A DNA stretch of 64,000 nt, from the NCBI RefSeq assembly GCF_900114315.1, contig NZ_FOSQ01000001.1, positions 1,094,202 through 1,158,201 on the forward strand. The letters are read 5' to 3'. The notes below the pieces were generated by a model. It had not been told where the DNA came from, ran no database searches, and saw only the letters and a program-made list of their open reading frames with translations. The DNA comes from Falsiroseomonas stagni DSM 19981. Lineage in GTDB: Bacteria; Pseudomonadota; Alphaproteobacteria; Acetobacterales; Acetobacteraceae. The position numbers and the translations under genes are program-made. Shown piece after piece: positions 18,623 to 27,466 of this stretch. The first letter of the stretch is position 1. The number at the start of each line of letters is the position of its first letter.

Positions 18623-19717
18623 CTGCTGAAGTACCTCGGTTCCAAGCGCGCCCTGCTCGGCCAGGTGCTGCGCACCGTCGGCGCCGCGGCCGGGGAAGGC
18701 GCGGTGGTCGCCGACCTCTTCTCGGGCTCCGCCCGCGTCGCGCATGCGCTGAAGGCCGCGGGCTGGCGCGTGGTGGCGAATGACCATCTGGCCTTCGCCC
18801 ATGCGCTCGCCCTCGGCACCGTCCAGGCCGATGCGGAACGCTGGTCCGTGCAGGCCCGCACGATCCTGGCGAAACTGTCCCACCTGCCGCCCAGCCCCGG
18901 CTGGTTCACCGCGACCTATGCGGAGGGCGCGCGCTACCTCCACCCCGCCAATGCCGCGCGCCTCGAAGCCGTGCGGGACGCGATCGAACGCCTGGACCCG
19001 GAGCCGGAACTGCGCGCCGTCCTGCTGACCGCGCTGCTCCAGGCCGCCGACCGCGTGGACAGCACGGCCGGCCACCAGATGGCCTTCATGCGGGAATGGG
19101 CGCCGCGCGCCCTCAAGCCGCTCGAACTCCGCCTGCCCGAATTGCTGCCCCGCCCCGCCGCCGGCCCCTGCCTGGCCCTGGCGCAGGATGCGGTCGAACT
19201 CGCCGCCAGCATCGAGTGCGACGTCGCCTATCTCGACCCGCCCTATGACCAGCACGCCTATCTCTCCAACTACCATCTGTGGGAGACGCTGGTGCGCTGG
19301 GACCGGCCGGAAACCTATGGCCGCGCCGCCAAGCGCGTGGAATGCCGCACCCGCCGCAGCGCCTTCAACAACCGGCGGGAGATCGGCCCCGCCCTCGCCC
19401 GCCTGGTCGGCGCGCTGCGCGCCCGCACCCTCGTCGTCTCCTTCGGCGCGGAGGGCTTCCTGCAGCGCGCGGAGCTGGAGCGGGTGCTGGCGGCGCGGGG
19501 CTTCCTTCGCGTGCTGGAGATCCCGCATCGGCGCTATGCGGGCACCCGCCTCGGCATCCATAACGGCCGCGGCGAACGTGTCGGCACCCCCGGTGCGGAC
19601 ACCACCACCGAACGGCTCTATGTCGTCAGCGACCGGCGGCTCGACCTGCCCGCCGACCAGCCCTGGGCCGATGCCGTCCCGCGAGAGGAGCCCTGCCATG
19701 GCCGAGACCCCCACTGA
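18623..19717 (+). CDS. DNA adenine N6-methyltransferase, D12 class (start uncertain)
   Basis: About 364 residues from the point where homology begins. The N-terminal KYLGSKRALL is the canonical D12/Dam-like opening, followed by the AdoMet motif DLFSGSARVAHAL and the catalytic DPPYDQH near 210-216. It methylates adenine N6 in an unknown recognition site. Homology starts at LLKYLGSKR, but the codons there are CTG CTG; no ATG, GTG or TTG lies in frame between the repeat element and this point. Only a TTG at 18461 inside the repeat is available, giving a non-homologous extension. The repeat may have displaced the original start. The 3' end overlaps cfa by 20 nt. No restriction endonuclease is nearby. 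Confidence 0.75.
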   Translation: MLKYLGSKRALLGQVLRTVGAAAGEGAVVADLFSGSARVAHALKAAGWRVVANDHLAFAHALALGTVQADAERWSVQARTILAKLSHLPPSPGWFTATYAEGARYLHPANAARLEAVRDAIERLDPEPELRAVLLTALLQAADRVDSTAGHQMAFMREWAPRALKPLELRLPELLPRPAAGPCLALAQDAVELAASIECDVAYLDPPYDQHAYLSNYHLWETLVRWDRPETYGRAAKRVECRTRRSAFNNRREIGPALARLVGALRARTLVVSFGAEGFLQRAELERVLAARGFLRVLEIPHRRYAGTRLGIHNGRGERVGTPGADTTTERLYVVSDRRLDLPADQPWADAVPREEPCHGRDPH

Positions 19718-21008
19718 TCGCCGCGCCGAGGGCATCCGCCGCCTGGCCGACCATATCGGCGGGATGCTCAAGGCCGATCTGGTGCTGCGGCTCTGGGACG
19801 GTTCCACGGTCAAGCTGGGGCCGGATGCGCGGGACGACCTGGCCATCGCCATCCGCGACCCCGCGCTGCTGACGCGCCTGGTCCGCAAGCCGAAGCTCGG
19901 CACGCTGATCGAGGGTTTCGCCACCGGCGCCATCGGGATCGAGGGCGGCACGCTGCTCGACCTCGCCGCGCGGGCGGAAGGGGGGCGGCGGGGCCTGCTG
20001 AAGAAGGTGGACAAGGGCCTGGCGGCGCGGGCGCTGCTGCCCTTCCTGTTCGGCTCCGGCCCGGCGGTGACTGATCATGGCTGGCGCGGCCCCGGCGATG
20101 CCGCGCAATACGGCAAGGGGCGCGACGACAAGGCCCTGATGCATTTCCACTACGACCTGTCGAACGCCTTCTACGCGCTCTTCCTCGATCCGGAGATGGT
20201 CTACACCTGCGCCTATTGGCCGACGCCCGAGACGACGCTGGCGGAGGCGCAATTCGCCAAGCTCGACCTGGTCTGCCGCAAGCTGCGCCTCTCCCCGGGG
20301 GAACGCCTGCTCGATATCGGCTGCGGCTGGGGCGGCATGGTGATCCACGCCGCCACGCATTGGGGCGTCCACGCCACCGGCGTGACCCTGGCGGAGGAGC
20401 AATTCGCCTATGCGACGGAGAAGGTGAAGCGCCTCGGCCTCCAGGACCGGGTGACGATCCTGCTGAAGGATTTTCGTCAGTTGGACGTACCGCCCTTCGA
20501 CAAGGTTTCTTCCATTGGCATGTATGAGGCGGTCGGGCTGGATAATCGCGAAGGCTATTTCAGGGGCGTGAAGGAACGCCTGCGGCCCCGCGGCGCCTAC
20601 CTCCATCACGCCATCGCGCGGCCGATGAAGAAGAACGAGAAGGAATTCCGGAAGAAGCGCCCCGAATTCGAGGCCCTGGTGAAATACATCTTCCCGGGGG
20701 GCGAGCTGGACCACCTCGGCGGCACGCATGACGCCATGGAGCGCAACGGCTTCGAGATCCATGACGTGGAGGGCCTGCGGGAGCATTACGGCCGCACCTG
20801 CCGCGCCTGGACGGAGAACCTGCACGCCAACCGCGACGCCGCCATCGCGGAGGTCGGCAGCGCCAAGACCGATCTCTGGCTGCTCTACCTCGCGGGCTGC
20901 GCGCTGGCCTTCGAACGCGGCACGGTCGGCATCTTCCAGACGCTCGCGACGCGCCGCGCCCGCGGCCCCGCCGGCCTGCCCGCGACCCGCGCCGACCTCT
21001 ACCGATAG
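19698..21008 (+). CDS. cfa: Cyclopropane-fatty-acyl-phospholipid synthase
   Basis: A 436-residue AdoMet-dependent enzyme that converts unsaturated acyl chains of membrane phospholipids to cyclopropanes. It has an N-terminal lipid-binding region (SCP2-like, about 20-110), then the family motif MHFHYDLSNAFYALFLD, the AdoMet site LLDIGCGWGGM, and downstream SSIGMYEAVG and HHAIARP. The C-terminus has the typical WTENLHANRDAA segment. ATG 19698 has a GAGAGGAG ribosome binding site about 8 nt upstream and lies inside the end of the methylase gene, implying coupled translation. The length is slightly above E. coli Cfa (382). Confidence 0.93.
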   Translation: MAETPTDRRAEGIRRLADHIGGMLKADLVLRLWDGSTVKLGPDARDDLAIAIRDPALLTRLVRKPKLGTLIEGFATGAIGIEGGTLLDLAARAEGGRRGLLKKVDKGLAARALLPFLFGSGPAVTDHGWRGPGDAAQYGKGRDDKALMHFHYDLSNAFYALFLDPEMVYTCAYWPTPETTLAEAQFAKLDLVCRKLRLSPGERLLDIGCGWGGMVIHAATHWGVHATGVTLAEEQFAYATEKVKRLGLQDRVTILLKDFRQLDVPPFDKVSSIGMYEAVGLDNREGYFRGVKERLRPRGAYLHHAIARPMKKNEKEFRKKRPEFEALVKYIFPGGELDHLGGTHDAMERNGFEIHDVEGLREHYGRTCRAWTENLHANRDAAIAEVGSAKTDLWLLYLAGCALAFERGTVGIFQTLATRRARGPAGLPATRADLYR

Positions 21009-21035
21009 GGCCTGCGGATCACTATCTGCGGCGCC

Positions 21036-21317
21036 ATGATGGAGTTCCGCCCCTCGCTGTCCCGCAAGATCGCGGGCTGGTCACTTCTCGTCCTCGGCGT
21101 CATCGGCTTCGTGCTGCCGGTCCTGCAGGGCGCCCTGTTCACCGCGCTCGGCCTCTTCGTGCTGCGCCACCAGTATCTCTGGGCGCATCGCGGCCTCGGC
21201 TGGGCGGGCGACCGCTGGCCGAACGCGGTCGCGAAGGTGGAGGAGATGGAAACCCGCCTCATCGCCTGGGGCGGCCGCAAGCGGGACGGGCTGCGGCGCC
21301 TGTTCCGCCGGGGCTGA
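21036..21317 (+). CDS. Small membrane protein, DUF454/PGPGW-like
   Basis: 93 residues. One or two membrane helices lie in residues about 12-42 (GWSLLVLGVIGFVLPVLQGALFTALGLFVL), followed by a cytosolic amphipathic basic tail (RHQYLWAHRGLGWAGDRWP to the end). The glycine/proline helix pair resembles small inner-membrane proteins annotated DUF454 or PGPGW, but the match is weak. ATG 21039 is an equally possible start. Same strand as cfa, 27 bp downstream, so probably co-transcribed. Confidence 0.55.
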   Translation: MMEFRPSLSRKIAGWSLLVLGVIGFVLPVLQGALFTALGLFVLRHQYLWAHRGLGWAGDRWPNAVAKVEEMETRLIAWGGRKRDGLRRLFRRG

Positions 21318-21389
21318 ACCCGTTCCGCGAAACTCGCGGCGCCTTCTCTCGTTCCTAGGGCACGACGCCACCGAACCGGAGACAACGCC

Positions 21390-21926
21390 GTGAACCGACG
21401 CCGCCTGATCCTCGCCAGCGCCCTGCTGCTGCCCGCCATGCCCGCGCTGGGGCAATCCTCCTCCGGCCTGCTCAACCTCTTCGCCGGCACCGGCGCGGGC
21501 GCGAACGCCTTCGTCGAACGCGTCACCATCGCCAGCAATTTCGAGGTCGATTCCAGCAAGACCCTGCTGGAGAAGAGCACCCACCCCCAGATCCGCGACT
21601 ACGCGACGCGCATGATCGCCGACCACAGCGCGATCCTCGCCGAACTCCGCGCCCTGCCGGATGCCGCCACGCGCCTGCCGGCGGGCCTCGACGACCGGAC
21701 GCAGGAGAAGCTCATCCGCCTCCGCACCTTCGAGGGTGACGAGCTGAACCGCTGGTACGTCCAGATGCAGGTCGATGGCCACAAGGAGACGGTCGAGATC
21801 TTCGAGGCCTATGCCGCGCATGGGGAGGTGCCGCGCCTGAAGGAATTCGCCGAGCGCCGCCTGCCCGCCATGCGCGCCCACCTGGCGGCGGCCGAGGCCC
21901 TGCAGGCGCCCCGCCCGCCGCAGTAA
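21390..21926 (+). CDS. DUF4142 family periplasmic protein
   Basis: 178 residues starting at GTG with GGAG about 9 nt upstream. The signal peptide has an RRR start (NRRRLILASALLLPAMPALG). The mature part matches the DUF4142 four-helix, ferritin-like bundle: FVERVTIASNFEVDSSKTLLEKS, IRDYATRMIADHSAILAEL, and a C-terminal pair with EFAERRLPAMRAHLAAAEAL. Function is not established; family members are often stress-induced. It stands alone between the small membrane protein and the MFS gene. Confidence 0.85.
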   Translation: MNRRRLILASALLLPAMPALGQSSSGLLNLFAGTGAGANAFVERVTIASNFEVDSSKTLLEKSTHPQIRDYATRMIADHSAILAELRALPDAATRLPAGLDDRTQEKLIRLRTFEGDELNRWYVQMQVDGHKETVEIFEAYAAHGEVPRLKEFAERRLPAMRAHLAAAEALQAPRPPQ

Positions 21927-21989
21927 TCTCCGGCCGATTGTCACACGGCCCGGCTTGGCCCGGCCGGCGGCGCGTAGCACCCTGCCTGG

Positions 21990-23147
21990 ATGCTGCGCGT
22001 CGCCATCGGGCTCGGGGTTGCCCAGACCATCGCCTGGGCCTGTACCTACTACCTGCCCGCCGTGATCGCGGTGGCGGTGGCGGAATCGCATGGCGTCTCC
22101 CGCACCCTGGTCGTCGCGGCCTTTTCCGCCGCGCTGCTGGTCGCGGGCCTCTGCTCCCCCCGCGTCGGCCGGGTGATCGAGGCGCATGGCGGCCGCAATC
22201 TCCTCGCCCTCTCCGCCCTCGTCATCGGCCTCGGCCTGGCGCTGCTGGGGCTGCTGCCCGGCTTGTGGGGCTGGGCCATCGGCTGGCTGGTGCTGGGCCT
22301 CGGCATGGCGATGGGTCTCTATGAGGCCGCCTTCGCCACGCTCGGGCGGCTGTTCGGCCAGCAGGCGCGGCGCGGCATCACCACCATCACGCTCTTCGCC
22401 GGCTTCGCCAGCACCATCGGCTTCCCGGTCGGCGCCGCGCTGCTGCCCCTGCTCGGCTGGCGCGGGCTCTGCCTGGCCTATGCCGCCGTGCATGTGCTGG
22501 TGGTGCTGCCGATCTACTGGTTCACGGTGCCGCCGGGCGTGCCCGCCGCCGCCACCGCCGCGGCCAGACCCCGGCCCGATGCCGCGGCGCTCGCCTGGGC
22601 CAGGCGAGCCTTCCTGCTGCTGGCCGCCTTCTTCATCCTGCGCTCCATCATCTCCGCCGTCTTCGGCGTGCACCTGATCGCGCTGCTGGAGGCGCTGGGC
22701 CTTGGCATCGCCGTCGCCGTCGGCATCGCGGCCGCTGTCGGCGCGGCGCAGGTCGGCGGGCGGCTGCTGGAATTCACCCTCGGCGCCAGCACCCATCCGC
22801 TGAAGGTCGCCAGGCTCGGCGCCCTGCTTCTGCCGGCCGGCGTGCTGGCGCTGCTGCTGGCGGGGCCCGTCGCCGCGCTGCCCTTCGCGCTCGCCTATGG
22901 CGCCTCCAACGGCATCCTCACCATCAGCCGTGGCACCGTGCCCCTCGCGCTGTTCGGGGCAGAGGGCTACGCCGTTCTGATGGGCCGCATGGCGATGCCC
23001 GTGCTGGTCGCCCAGGCGCTGGCGCCGACGCTGGCCACGCCGCTGGTGGAGGGCCTGCCCGCCATGGCGGTCTTCGGCATGGCGGGGCTCATGGCGCTGG
23101 CGGCGCTGGGCTGCCTGATGCTGGTGGCGCCGCGCCCGGTATCCTGA
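21990..23147 (+). CDS. Major facilitator superfamily transporter
   Basis: 385 residues with about 12 hydrophobic helices and a long hydrophilic break after helix 6 ([26 protein letters not shown], about 182-207), the usual MFS central loop. The loop between helices 2 and 3 reads SPRVGRVIEAHGGR, a diverged motif A. Substrate is unknown; there is no similarity I can name to a characterised exporter. It is monocistronic and convergent with the P5-like gene, with 18 bp between stops. Confidence 0.85.
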   Translation: MLRVAIGLGVAQTIAWACTYYLPAVIAVAVAESHGVSRTLVVAAFSAALLVAGLCSPRVGRVIEAHGGRNLLALSALVIGLGLALLGLLPGLWGWAIGWLVLGLGMAMGLYEAAFATLGRLFGQQARRGITTITLFAGFASTIGFPVGAALLPLLGWRGLCLAYAAVHVLVVLPIYWFTVPPGVPAAATAAARPRPDAAALAWARRAFLLLAAFFILRSIISAVFGVHLIALLEALGLGIAVAVGIAAAVGAAQVGGRLLEFTLGASTHPLKVARLGALLLPAGVLALLLAGPVAALPFALAYGASNGILTISRGTVPLALFGAEGYAVLMGRMAMPVLVAQALAPTLATPLVEGLPAMAVFGMAGLMALAALGCLMLVAPRPVS

Positions 23148-23165
23148 AGGCGGTGGTCCCGGCGC

Positions 23166-23618
23166 CTATTCGCTGACCTTCGCCGCCGTCACGGCCGTCT
23201 GCAGCTCCGTTTCCGTGAAGGGGCAGGTGCCGTAGCCGATCTCCATCGCGATGATCGCCTGCATCAGCGCGATGTTGGTCTTGTCGTCGAAGGTCAGCTT
23301 GTCCGTTGCCCCCTTGCCGATCTTCTTCGAGACGTAGGCGATATAGCCCTTCGTGTCGTTCTCGGAGGATGGCGCGTATTTCGTCAGGACCTCGGTGATG
23401 GTGCTGTAGGTCCGGCCCTTCATCTTCACATCCATGGCCAGGGCCCGAAGCCCCTTGGCCATGGTGATGAACGCGACCGGCCCATCCTTCGCCTGGTCGT
23501 TGCTCTTGCCGGAATAGGCGATGGTCTGGACCATCAGGTTGCCCGGGTTGTTGCGCTTGTAGCCGATGGTCTGCAGGTACCGCTCATCCGGCTTGGCGGC
23601 GGCGAGGTTCTGGGCCAT
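23166..23618 (-). CDS. Phage structural protein P5-like / transglycosylase-like domain protein
   Basis: 150 residues, nearly all one domain. YKRNNPGNLMVQ, a central FITMAKGLRALAMDVK and YSTITEVLTKYAPSSENDTKGYIAYVSKKIG match the pattern RNNNPGNI...GxRA...I..RWAPxxENdT..YI seen in phage 'structural protein P5' and virion lysozyme-like domains. There is no signal peptide or transmembrane segment. No other phage genes are near. ATG 23618 has GGAGGA 8 nt upstream. It could be a domesticated phage domain or a small effector or peptidoglycan-binding protein; enzymatic activity is unproven. Confidence 0.6.
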   Translation of the reverse strand: MAQNLAAAKPDERYLQTIGYKRNNPGNLMVQTIAYSGKSNDQAKDGPVAFITMAKGLRALAMDVKMKGRTYSTITEVLTKYAPSSENDTKGYIAYVSKKIGKGATDKLTFDDKTNIALMQAIIAMEIGYGTCPFTETELQTAVTAAKVSE

Positions 23619-23750
23619 GGCGTTGTCCTCCGGCCCCGCCGGCGGGCGGCGCTGCTGCGTCCGGAACGCTACGCCCGGGCAACAGCCGGGGGAAGGGGAC
23701 TCGGCCGCAGGAAGGGCGCCGCCGCCGCCGGGCAGGTGCTATGCTGAGGG

Positions 23751-24845
23751 ATGAACGAGACGGGGCCGCACTTGATCGAACGATACGGCTGGTCCGACGC
23801 CTGGCGCGCGGCCTTCGCGCCCCATGCCCATGCCGGCCACATCCCGGGCCGCATCGTCGTCCAGCAGCGGGAATACAACCTCGTCATCACCGAATCCGGC
23901 GTGCTCAACGCCCGCCTCTCCGGCCGCCTGCGGCATGAGGCGGCGGAGGGCGGGCACCCCGCCGCCGGCGACTGGGTGGCGGTGGCCGCCAAGCCGGCGG
24001 AGGGCACCGCCACCATCCACGCCGTCCTGCCCCGCCGCACCGCCTTCATCCGCCGCGCCGCCGACAGCGTCCGCACGCTGCAGGTCATCGCCGCCAATAT
24101 CGACATCGTCTTCGTCGTCACCTCGCTCAACGCCGATCTCAACCCGCGCCGGATGGAACGCTTCCTCGCCGCCGCCTGGCAGAGCGGCGCCAGGCCCGTG
24201 GTGGTGCTGACCAAGGCCGACCTGGCCGACCAGCCGGGCGGCCGCGCCGCGGAGGTCGCGGCGCTCGCCGCCGGCTGTCCCGTCGTCATCGTCTCCGCCC
24301 GGGACGGGCAGGGGCTCGATGACCTCCGCGCCCATATCGCGCCCGGGGAGACCTGCGTGCTGATCGGCTCCTCCGGCGTCGGCAAATCCACCCTGGTGAA
24401 CACCCTGCTGGGGGAGGCCCGCATGGCCACCCAGGACATCCGGGAGGACGACGCCAAGGGCCGCCACACCACCAGCCATCGCCAGCTCGTCCTGCTGCCG
24501 GGCGGGGGCATGATCCTGGACACCCCCGGCATCCGGGAGGTCGGCCTGGTCGACGCGGAGGAAGGCCTCGTCACGGTCTTCGAGGATGTCGAGCAGCTGG
24601 CGGCGCAATGCCGGTTCAACGATTGCGGCCACACCAACGAACCCGGCTGCGCGGTGCGCGGGGCGCTGGGGGACGGCACGCTCGACCCCGATCGCTGGGC
24701 CGCCTTCCAGAAGCTGCGCGACGAACTCGCCGCCGCCGCGCAGGTCAAGGATCGCGCGACGCAGGATGCCGACCGCATCCGCGCCGCGAAGCAGCAGCGA
24801 TCCTACCGCAAGGCCAAGACGAAGCTGCGCGGCGGGGACAGCTGA
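23751..24845 (+). CDS. rsgA: Ribosome small subunit-dependent GTPase A
   Basis: 364 residues. A circularly permuted GTPase that matures the 30S subunit. An N-terminal OB-fold (about 25-95, with GDWVAVAAKPAEG) precedes the G-domain in permuted order: G4 TKADL, G5 VSARDG, G1 GSSGVGKSTLVN, G2 region GRHTTSHRQ, G3 DTPGIREVG. The C-terminal zinc-binding part has CRFNDCGHTNEPGC. The start ATG 23751 directly follows GAGGG, unusually tight, but no better start exists before the conserved IERYGWSD. Convergent with an SDR gene, 1 bp between stops. Confidence 0.95.
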   Translation: MNETGPHLIERYGWSDAWRAAFAPHAHAGHIPGRIVVQQREYNLVITESGVLNARLSGRLRHEAAEGGHPAAGDWVAVAAKPAEGTATIHAVLPRRTAFIRRAADSVRTLQVIAANIDIVFVVTSLNADLNPRRMERFLAAAWQSGARPVVVLTKADLADQPGGRAAEVAALAAGCPVVIVSARDGQGLDDLRAHIAPGETCVLIGSSGVGKSTLVNTLLGEARMATQDIREDDAKGRHTTSHRQLVLLPGGGMILDTPGIREVGLVDAEEGLVTVFEDVEQLAAQCRFNDCGHTNEPGCAVRGALGDGTLDPDRWAAFQKLRDELAAAAQVKDRATQDADRIRAAKQQRSYRKAKTKLRGGDS

Positions 24846-24846
24846 T

Positions 24847-25626
24847 TCAACTCATGCTGGCGGTCACGCCGCCATCGACGAAGATCAACTGGCCGGAGAC
24901 GAAGTCGCTGGCCGGGGAGGCGAGGAACACGGTCGTGCCGGCGATCTCCTCCGCATTCGCATAGCGCCCGGCCGGGCAGCGCCGCTTCACCATCGCCAGC
25001 CATTCGGGATTGTCCAGCAGCGGCCGGTTCAGCTCCGTGTCGAACCAGCCCGGCCCGATCGCATTAGCCTGGATGTTGTAGGGGCCGAGTTCCACCGCCA
25101 GCGCCCGGATGAACATCTTGATGCCGCCCTTGGCGGAGGCATAGGGCGTGATGGTCGCCCGCCCGAGGTCCGACGCCAGCGACCCTGTCGCGATCACCTT
25201 CCCCCGGCGCCTTTCCTTCATCCCCGGCACCACCAGGCGCGACAGCCGCCACAGCGCCGTCAGATGCGTGTCCATCACGCTGTACCAGCCTTCCTCCGTC
25301 GTCTCCTCGACCGGCGCGCGGTGCTGGTTGCCGGCGTTGTGGACCAGGATGTCGATCGGCCCCATCGCCTTCACGGCGGCTTCCACCGCCGGGCCGTCGG
25401 TGACGTCGAAGGCGCTGATGCGCGCGTCCAGCCCATCGGCGTGCAACGCCGCCGCCTGCGCCTCCAGCGTCGCCGCATCCCGGCCGGCGAGGATGACGCT
25501 CGCGCCCGCCTGCGCCAGGCCGCGCGCCATGGCGGCGCCGAGGCCGCGCGACGCCCCGGTGATGAGGGCCACGCGGCCGGTCAGGTCGAATTGGCGCGCA
25601 TGGGCGGCGCGGGCGGTGTCGGTCAT
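24847..25626 (-). CDS. SDR family oxidoreductase, gluconate 5-dehydrogenase-like
   Basis: A 259-residue classical short-chain dehydrogenase. The cofactor motif is TGASRGLG near 24-31, and HNAGNQH follows. The catalytic triad is Ser of ATGSLASD with PYASAK (YxxxK). The C-terminal VSGQLIFVDGGVTASMS is typical. ILAGRD after beta-2 suggests NADP(H) use. Overall it resembles gluconate 5-dehydrogenase / 3-ketoacyl reductase-like SDRs; the substrate is unknown. The upstream region is filled by a paired-hairpin repeat. Confidence 0.88.
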   Translation of the reverse strand: MTDTARAAHARQFDLTGRVALITGASRGLGAAMARGLAQAGASVILAGRDAATLEAQAAALHADGLDARISAFDVTDGPAVEAAVKAMGPIDILVHNAGNQHRAPVEETTEEGWYSVMDTHLTALWRLSRLVVPGMKERRRGKVIATGSLASDLGRATITPYASAKGGIKMFIRALAVELGPYNIQANAIGPGWFDTELNRPLLDNPEWLAMVKRRCPAGRYANAEEIAGTTVFLASPASDFVSGQLIFVDGGVTASMS

Positions 25627-25661
25627 GGCGGTTTGCTCCCGGTGGTGCTTGGGGGGAGCGT

Positions 25662-25766
25662 GCCATTGCTTCGCTGCCGTGGGGAAGGCAGCGAAGCAAT
25701 GGCCTGGGTTCCAAGGGCCCGCTGGCCCTTGGCGAGGGGGTGCAGGGGGAGCAGCGCTCCCCCTGC
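25662..25766. repeat. Paired-hairpin intergenic repeat, copy B
   Basis: Three perfect hairpins. A 17-bp stem has arms at 25662-25678 (starting GCCATTGC) and 25687-25703 with an 8-nt loop. CCAAGGGCC (25711-25719) pairs with GGCCCTTGG (25724-25732) around CGCT. GCAGGGGGAGC (25742-25752) pairs with GCTCCCCCTGC (25756-25766) around AGC. It fills the space between the SDR start and the xerC stop. The second and third hairpins and the linker GCGAGGGGGTG match copy A. Confidence 0.8.
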
Positions 25767-25785
25767 GGCAACCCGCGAAATCCCC

Positions 25786-26718
25786 TCAATCCGCCCGTGG
25801 ATGCGCCTTCTGCCACGTCTCCAGCAGCGCCGCCGCATCCACCCGCGTGTAGCGCTGTGTCGTGGACAGGCTCGCATGGCCCAGCAGTTCCTGGATCGCC
25901 CGCAGGTCCGCCCCGCCCCCCAGCAGATGCGTCGCGAAGGAATGCCGCAGCGCATGGGGCGTGGCGTGTTCCGGCAGCCCCGCCAGCCGCCGCCAGTGCC
26001 GCAGATGCCGCTGCGCCACGGCGGGGTCGAGCCTGCCCCCCCGCGCGCCCACGAAGAGCGGGCTGTCCGGGTGGCGATCGGGGTGCTCCGCCAGCCAGGC
26101 CTCCATCGCCTGGCGCACCGCCGGCAGCACCGGCACCAGGCGCTGCTTGTTGCCCTTGCCCGTGACCCGCAGCGCGGCATCCTGCCCCGCCCGCGGCGCA
26201 TCCTTCACGTCGAGCGCCAGCGCCTCCGCAATCCGCAGCCCGCAGCCATAGAGCAGGGTGAACAGCGCCACGTCCCGCGCCGCCTGCATCCGCGGCTGTT
26301 CGGACCGGTCGGGGTCATGCACGCCGCCGATATTCGCCGCGATATCCTTGGCATCGGCGGCCGACAGCGCCCGCGGCACCGGCGCCCCCGCGCGCGGCCC
26401 GCGCATCCCCGCCAGCGCCGCCACCTTGTGGCCCCGCCGCCGCGCCAGGTCCCGCAGGAATCCCCGGATCGCCGCCAGGCGCCGGGCGCGCGTGGCATTG
26501 GCGTCGCCCACCCGCGCGCGCTCCGCCAGGAAGCCCCGGATATCGGCGGGCCGCAGCGTGGCGAGCGCGGTCGTATCCGGCACCTCGCCCAGGTGCCGGG
26601 TCAGGAAATCGATGAACAGCGCGAGGTCCGCGCCATAGGCCTCCACCGTATTGCCGCTGGCGCGCCGCTCCTGCGCCAGCATCCGAAGCCAGGCAGCGAC
26701 GGCCTCCGGCGCTTCCAT
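25786..26718 (-). CDS. xerC: Tyrosine recombinase XerC
   Basis: 310 residues. The N-terminal SAM-like core-binding domain (about 5-90) is followed by the catalytic domain with all expected residues: Arg in YGCGLRIAEAL, Lys in VTGKGNKQR, HxxR in HALRHSFATHLL, His in LLGHASLSTTQ and the nucleophile Tyr in RYTRVD. With XerD it resolves chromosome dimers at dif. It lies in the order DUF484-xerC downstream of transaldolase, which I regard as a conserved alphaproteobacterial arrangement, so this is a housekeeping recombinase rather than an element integrase. ATG 26718 is chosen over an upstream TTG. Confidence 0.93.
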   Translation of the reverse strand: MEAPEAVAAWLRMLAQERRASGNTVEAYGADLALFIDFLTRHLGEVPDTTALATLRPADIRGFLAERARVGDANATRARRLAAIRGFLRDLARRRGHKVAALAGMRGPRAGAPVPRALSAADAKDIAANIGGVHDPDRSEQPRMQAARDVALFTLLYGCGLRIAEALALDVKDAPRAGQDAALRVTGKGNKQRLVPVLPAVRQAMEAWLAEHPDRHPDSPLFVGARGGRLDPAVAQRHLRHWRRLAGLPEHATPHALRHSFATHLLGGGADLRAIQELLGHASLSTTQRYTRVDAAALLETWQKAHPRAD

Positions 26719-26731
26719 CAACGGCCCGGCA

Positions 26732-27466
26732 TCAGCGAGAGAGCGCCGCCGCCACCGCGCGGCCGAGGAAGGCGAGCGTCGTCACCGCCTGCCGCGCCGG
26801 CAGTGCCGCCGCATCCCGCGCGCCCAGCGCCAGCATGCAGGGCGTGCCGCACCACAGCGGCACCCGCGCCACCGCGTCCCGCGTCACCAGGGCCGCGGCC
26901 TCCGCGTGCAGCAATTCGGCATCCGTGATCTCGGTCCGCACGCGCGCATCCCGCCCGCGCCCGACCAGCCTGGCGATGGTCCCCGGCGGCAGCATCCGCA
27001 CGCCCTGGCGGGGCAGGGCGGTCTCCGCCGGCGCCCGGCGGCCCGGCAGGAAGGATGGCGCGCCGGCGGGCTCCGCGAAGATCGCGCAGCTTTCGATGCG
27101 CAGCAGCGCGGGCAGTTCCTGGCTGACGGTTTCCGGGATGTCGCGGGACCGCATCAGCGCCAGCGTCGCCAGCCGGACCCGCAGCACCAGCGCCGCGCCG
27201 GCCCGGCCATCATCGATGGCGGCCTGCACCTCGGCCTCCAATTGCCGCGTGCGGGCGCGCTCCGCGGCCACCATCGCCGCCATGTGGTCCGCGAGATTCT
27301 CCCCATGCACCCGGCGCGGCGGCACCAGCGCGCGGTACAGGTCGGGGTGTCGGACCAGGAAGTCCGGATGGTCGCGCAGATACGCCGCGACCTCCTCAGC
27401 CGTCAGTGGGTGGCCAGCCGGGGCAGCGCCCGCGGTGTCGAGGAGGGTCGCGGCGTTCGATGTCAC
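26732..27466 (-). CDS. DUF484 family protein
   Basis: 244 residues. [24 protein letters not shown] at the N-terminus is the DUF484 signature. A coiled-coil-like stretch ([26 protein letters not shown], about 60-90) follows, then a GAF-like domain. Function is unknown; the family commonly neighbours xerC. GTG 27466 overlaps the transaldolase TGA in a GTGA arrangement, which decides the start and implies translational coupling. Ends 13 bp before xerC. Confidence 0.85.
   Translation of the reverse strand: MTSNAATLLDTAGAAPAGHPLTAEEVAAYLRDHPDFLVRHPDLYRALVPPRRVHGENLADHMAAMVAAERARTRQLEAEVQAAIDDGRAGAALVLRVRLATLALMRSRDIPETVSQELPALLRIESCAIFAEPAGAPSFLPGRRAPAETALPRQGVRMLPPGTIARLVGRGRDARVRTEITDAELLHAEAAALVTRDAVARVPLWCGTPCMLALGARDAAALPARQAVTTLAFLGRAVAAALSR

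Noticed and set aside
23166-26718. Prophage or integrative element bounded by the P5-like gene and the tyrosine recombinase
   Set aside because: The recombinase fits XerC in its usual DUF484 neighbourhood, and rsgA and an SDR lie between; no attachment sites or other phage genes.
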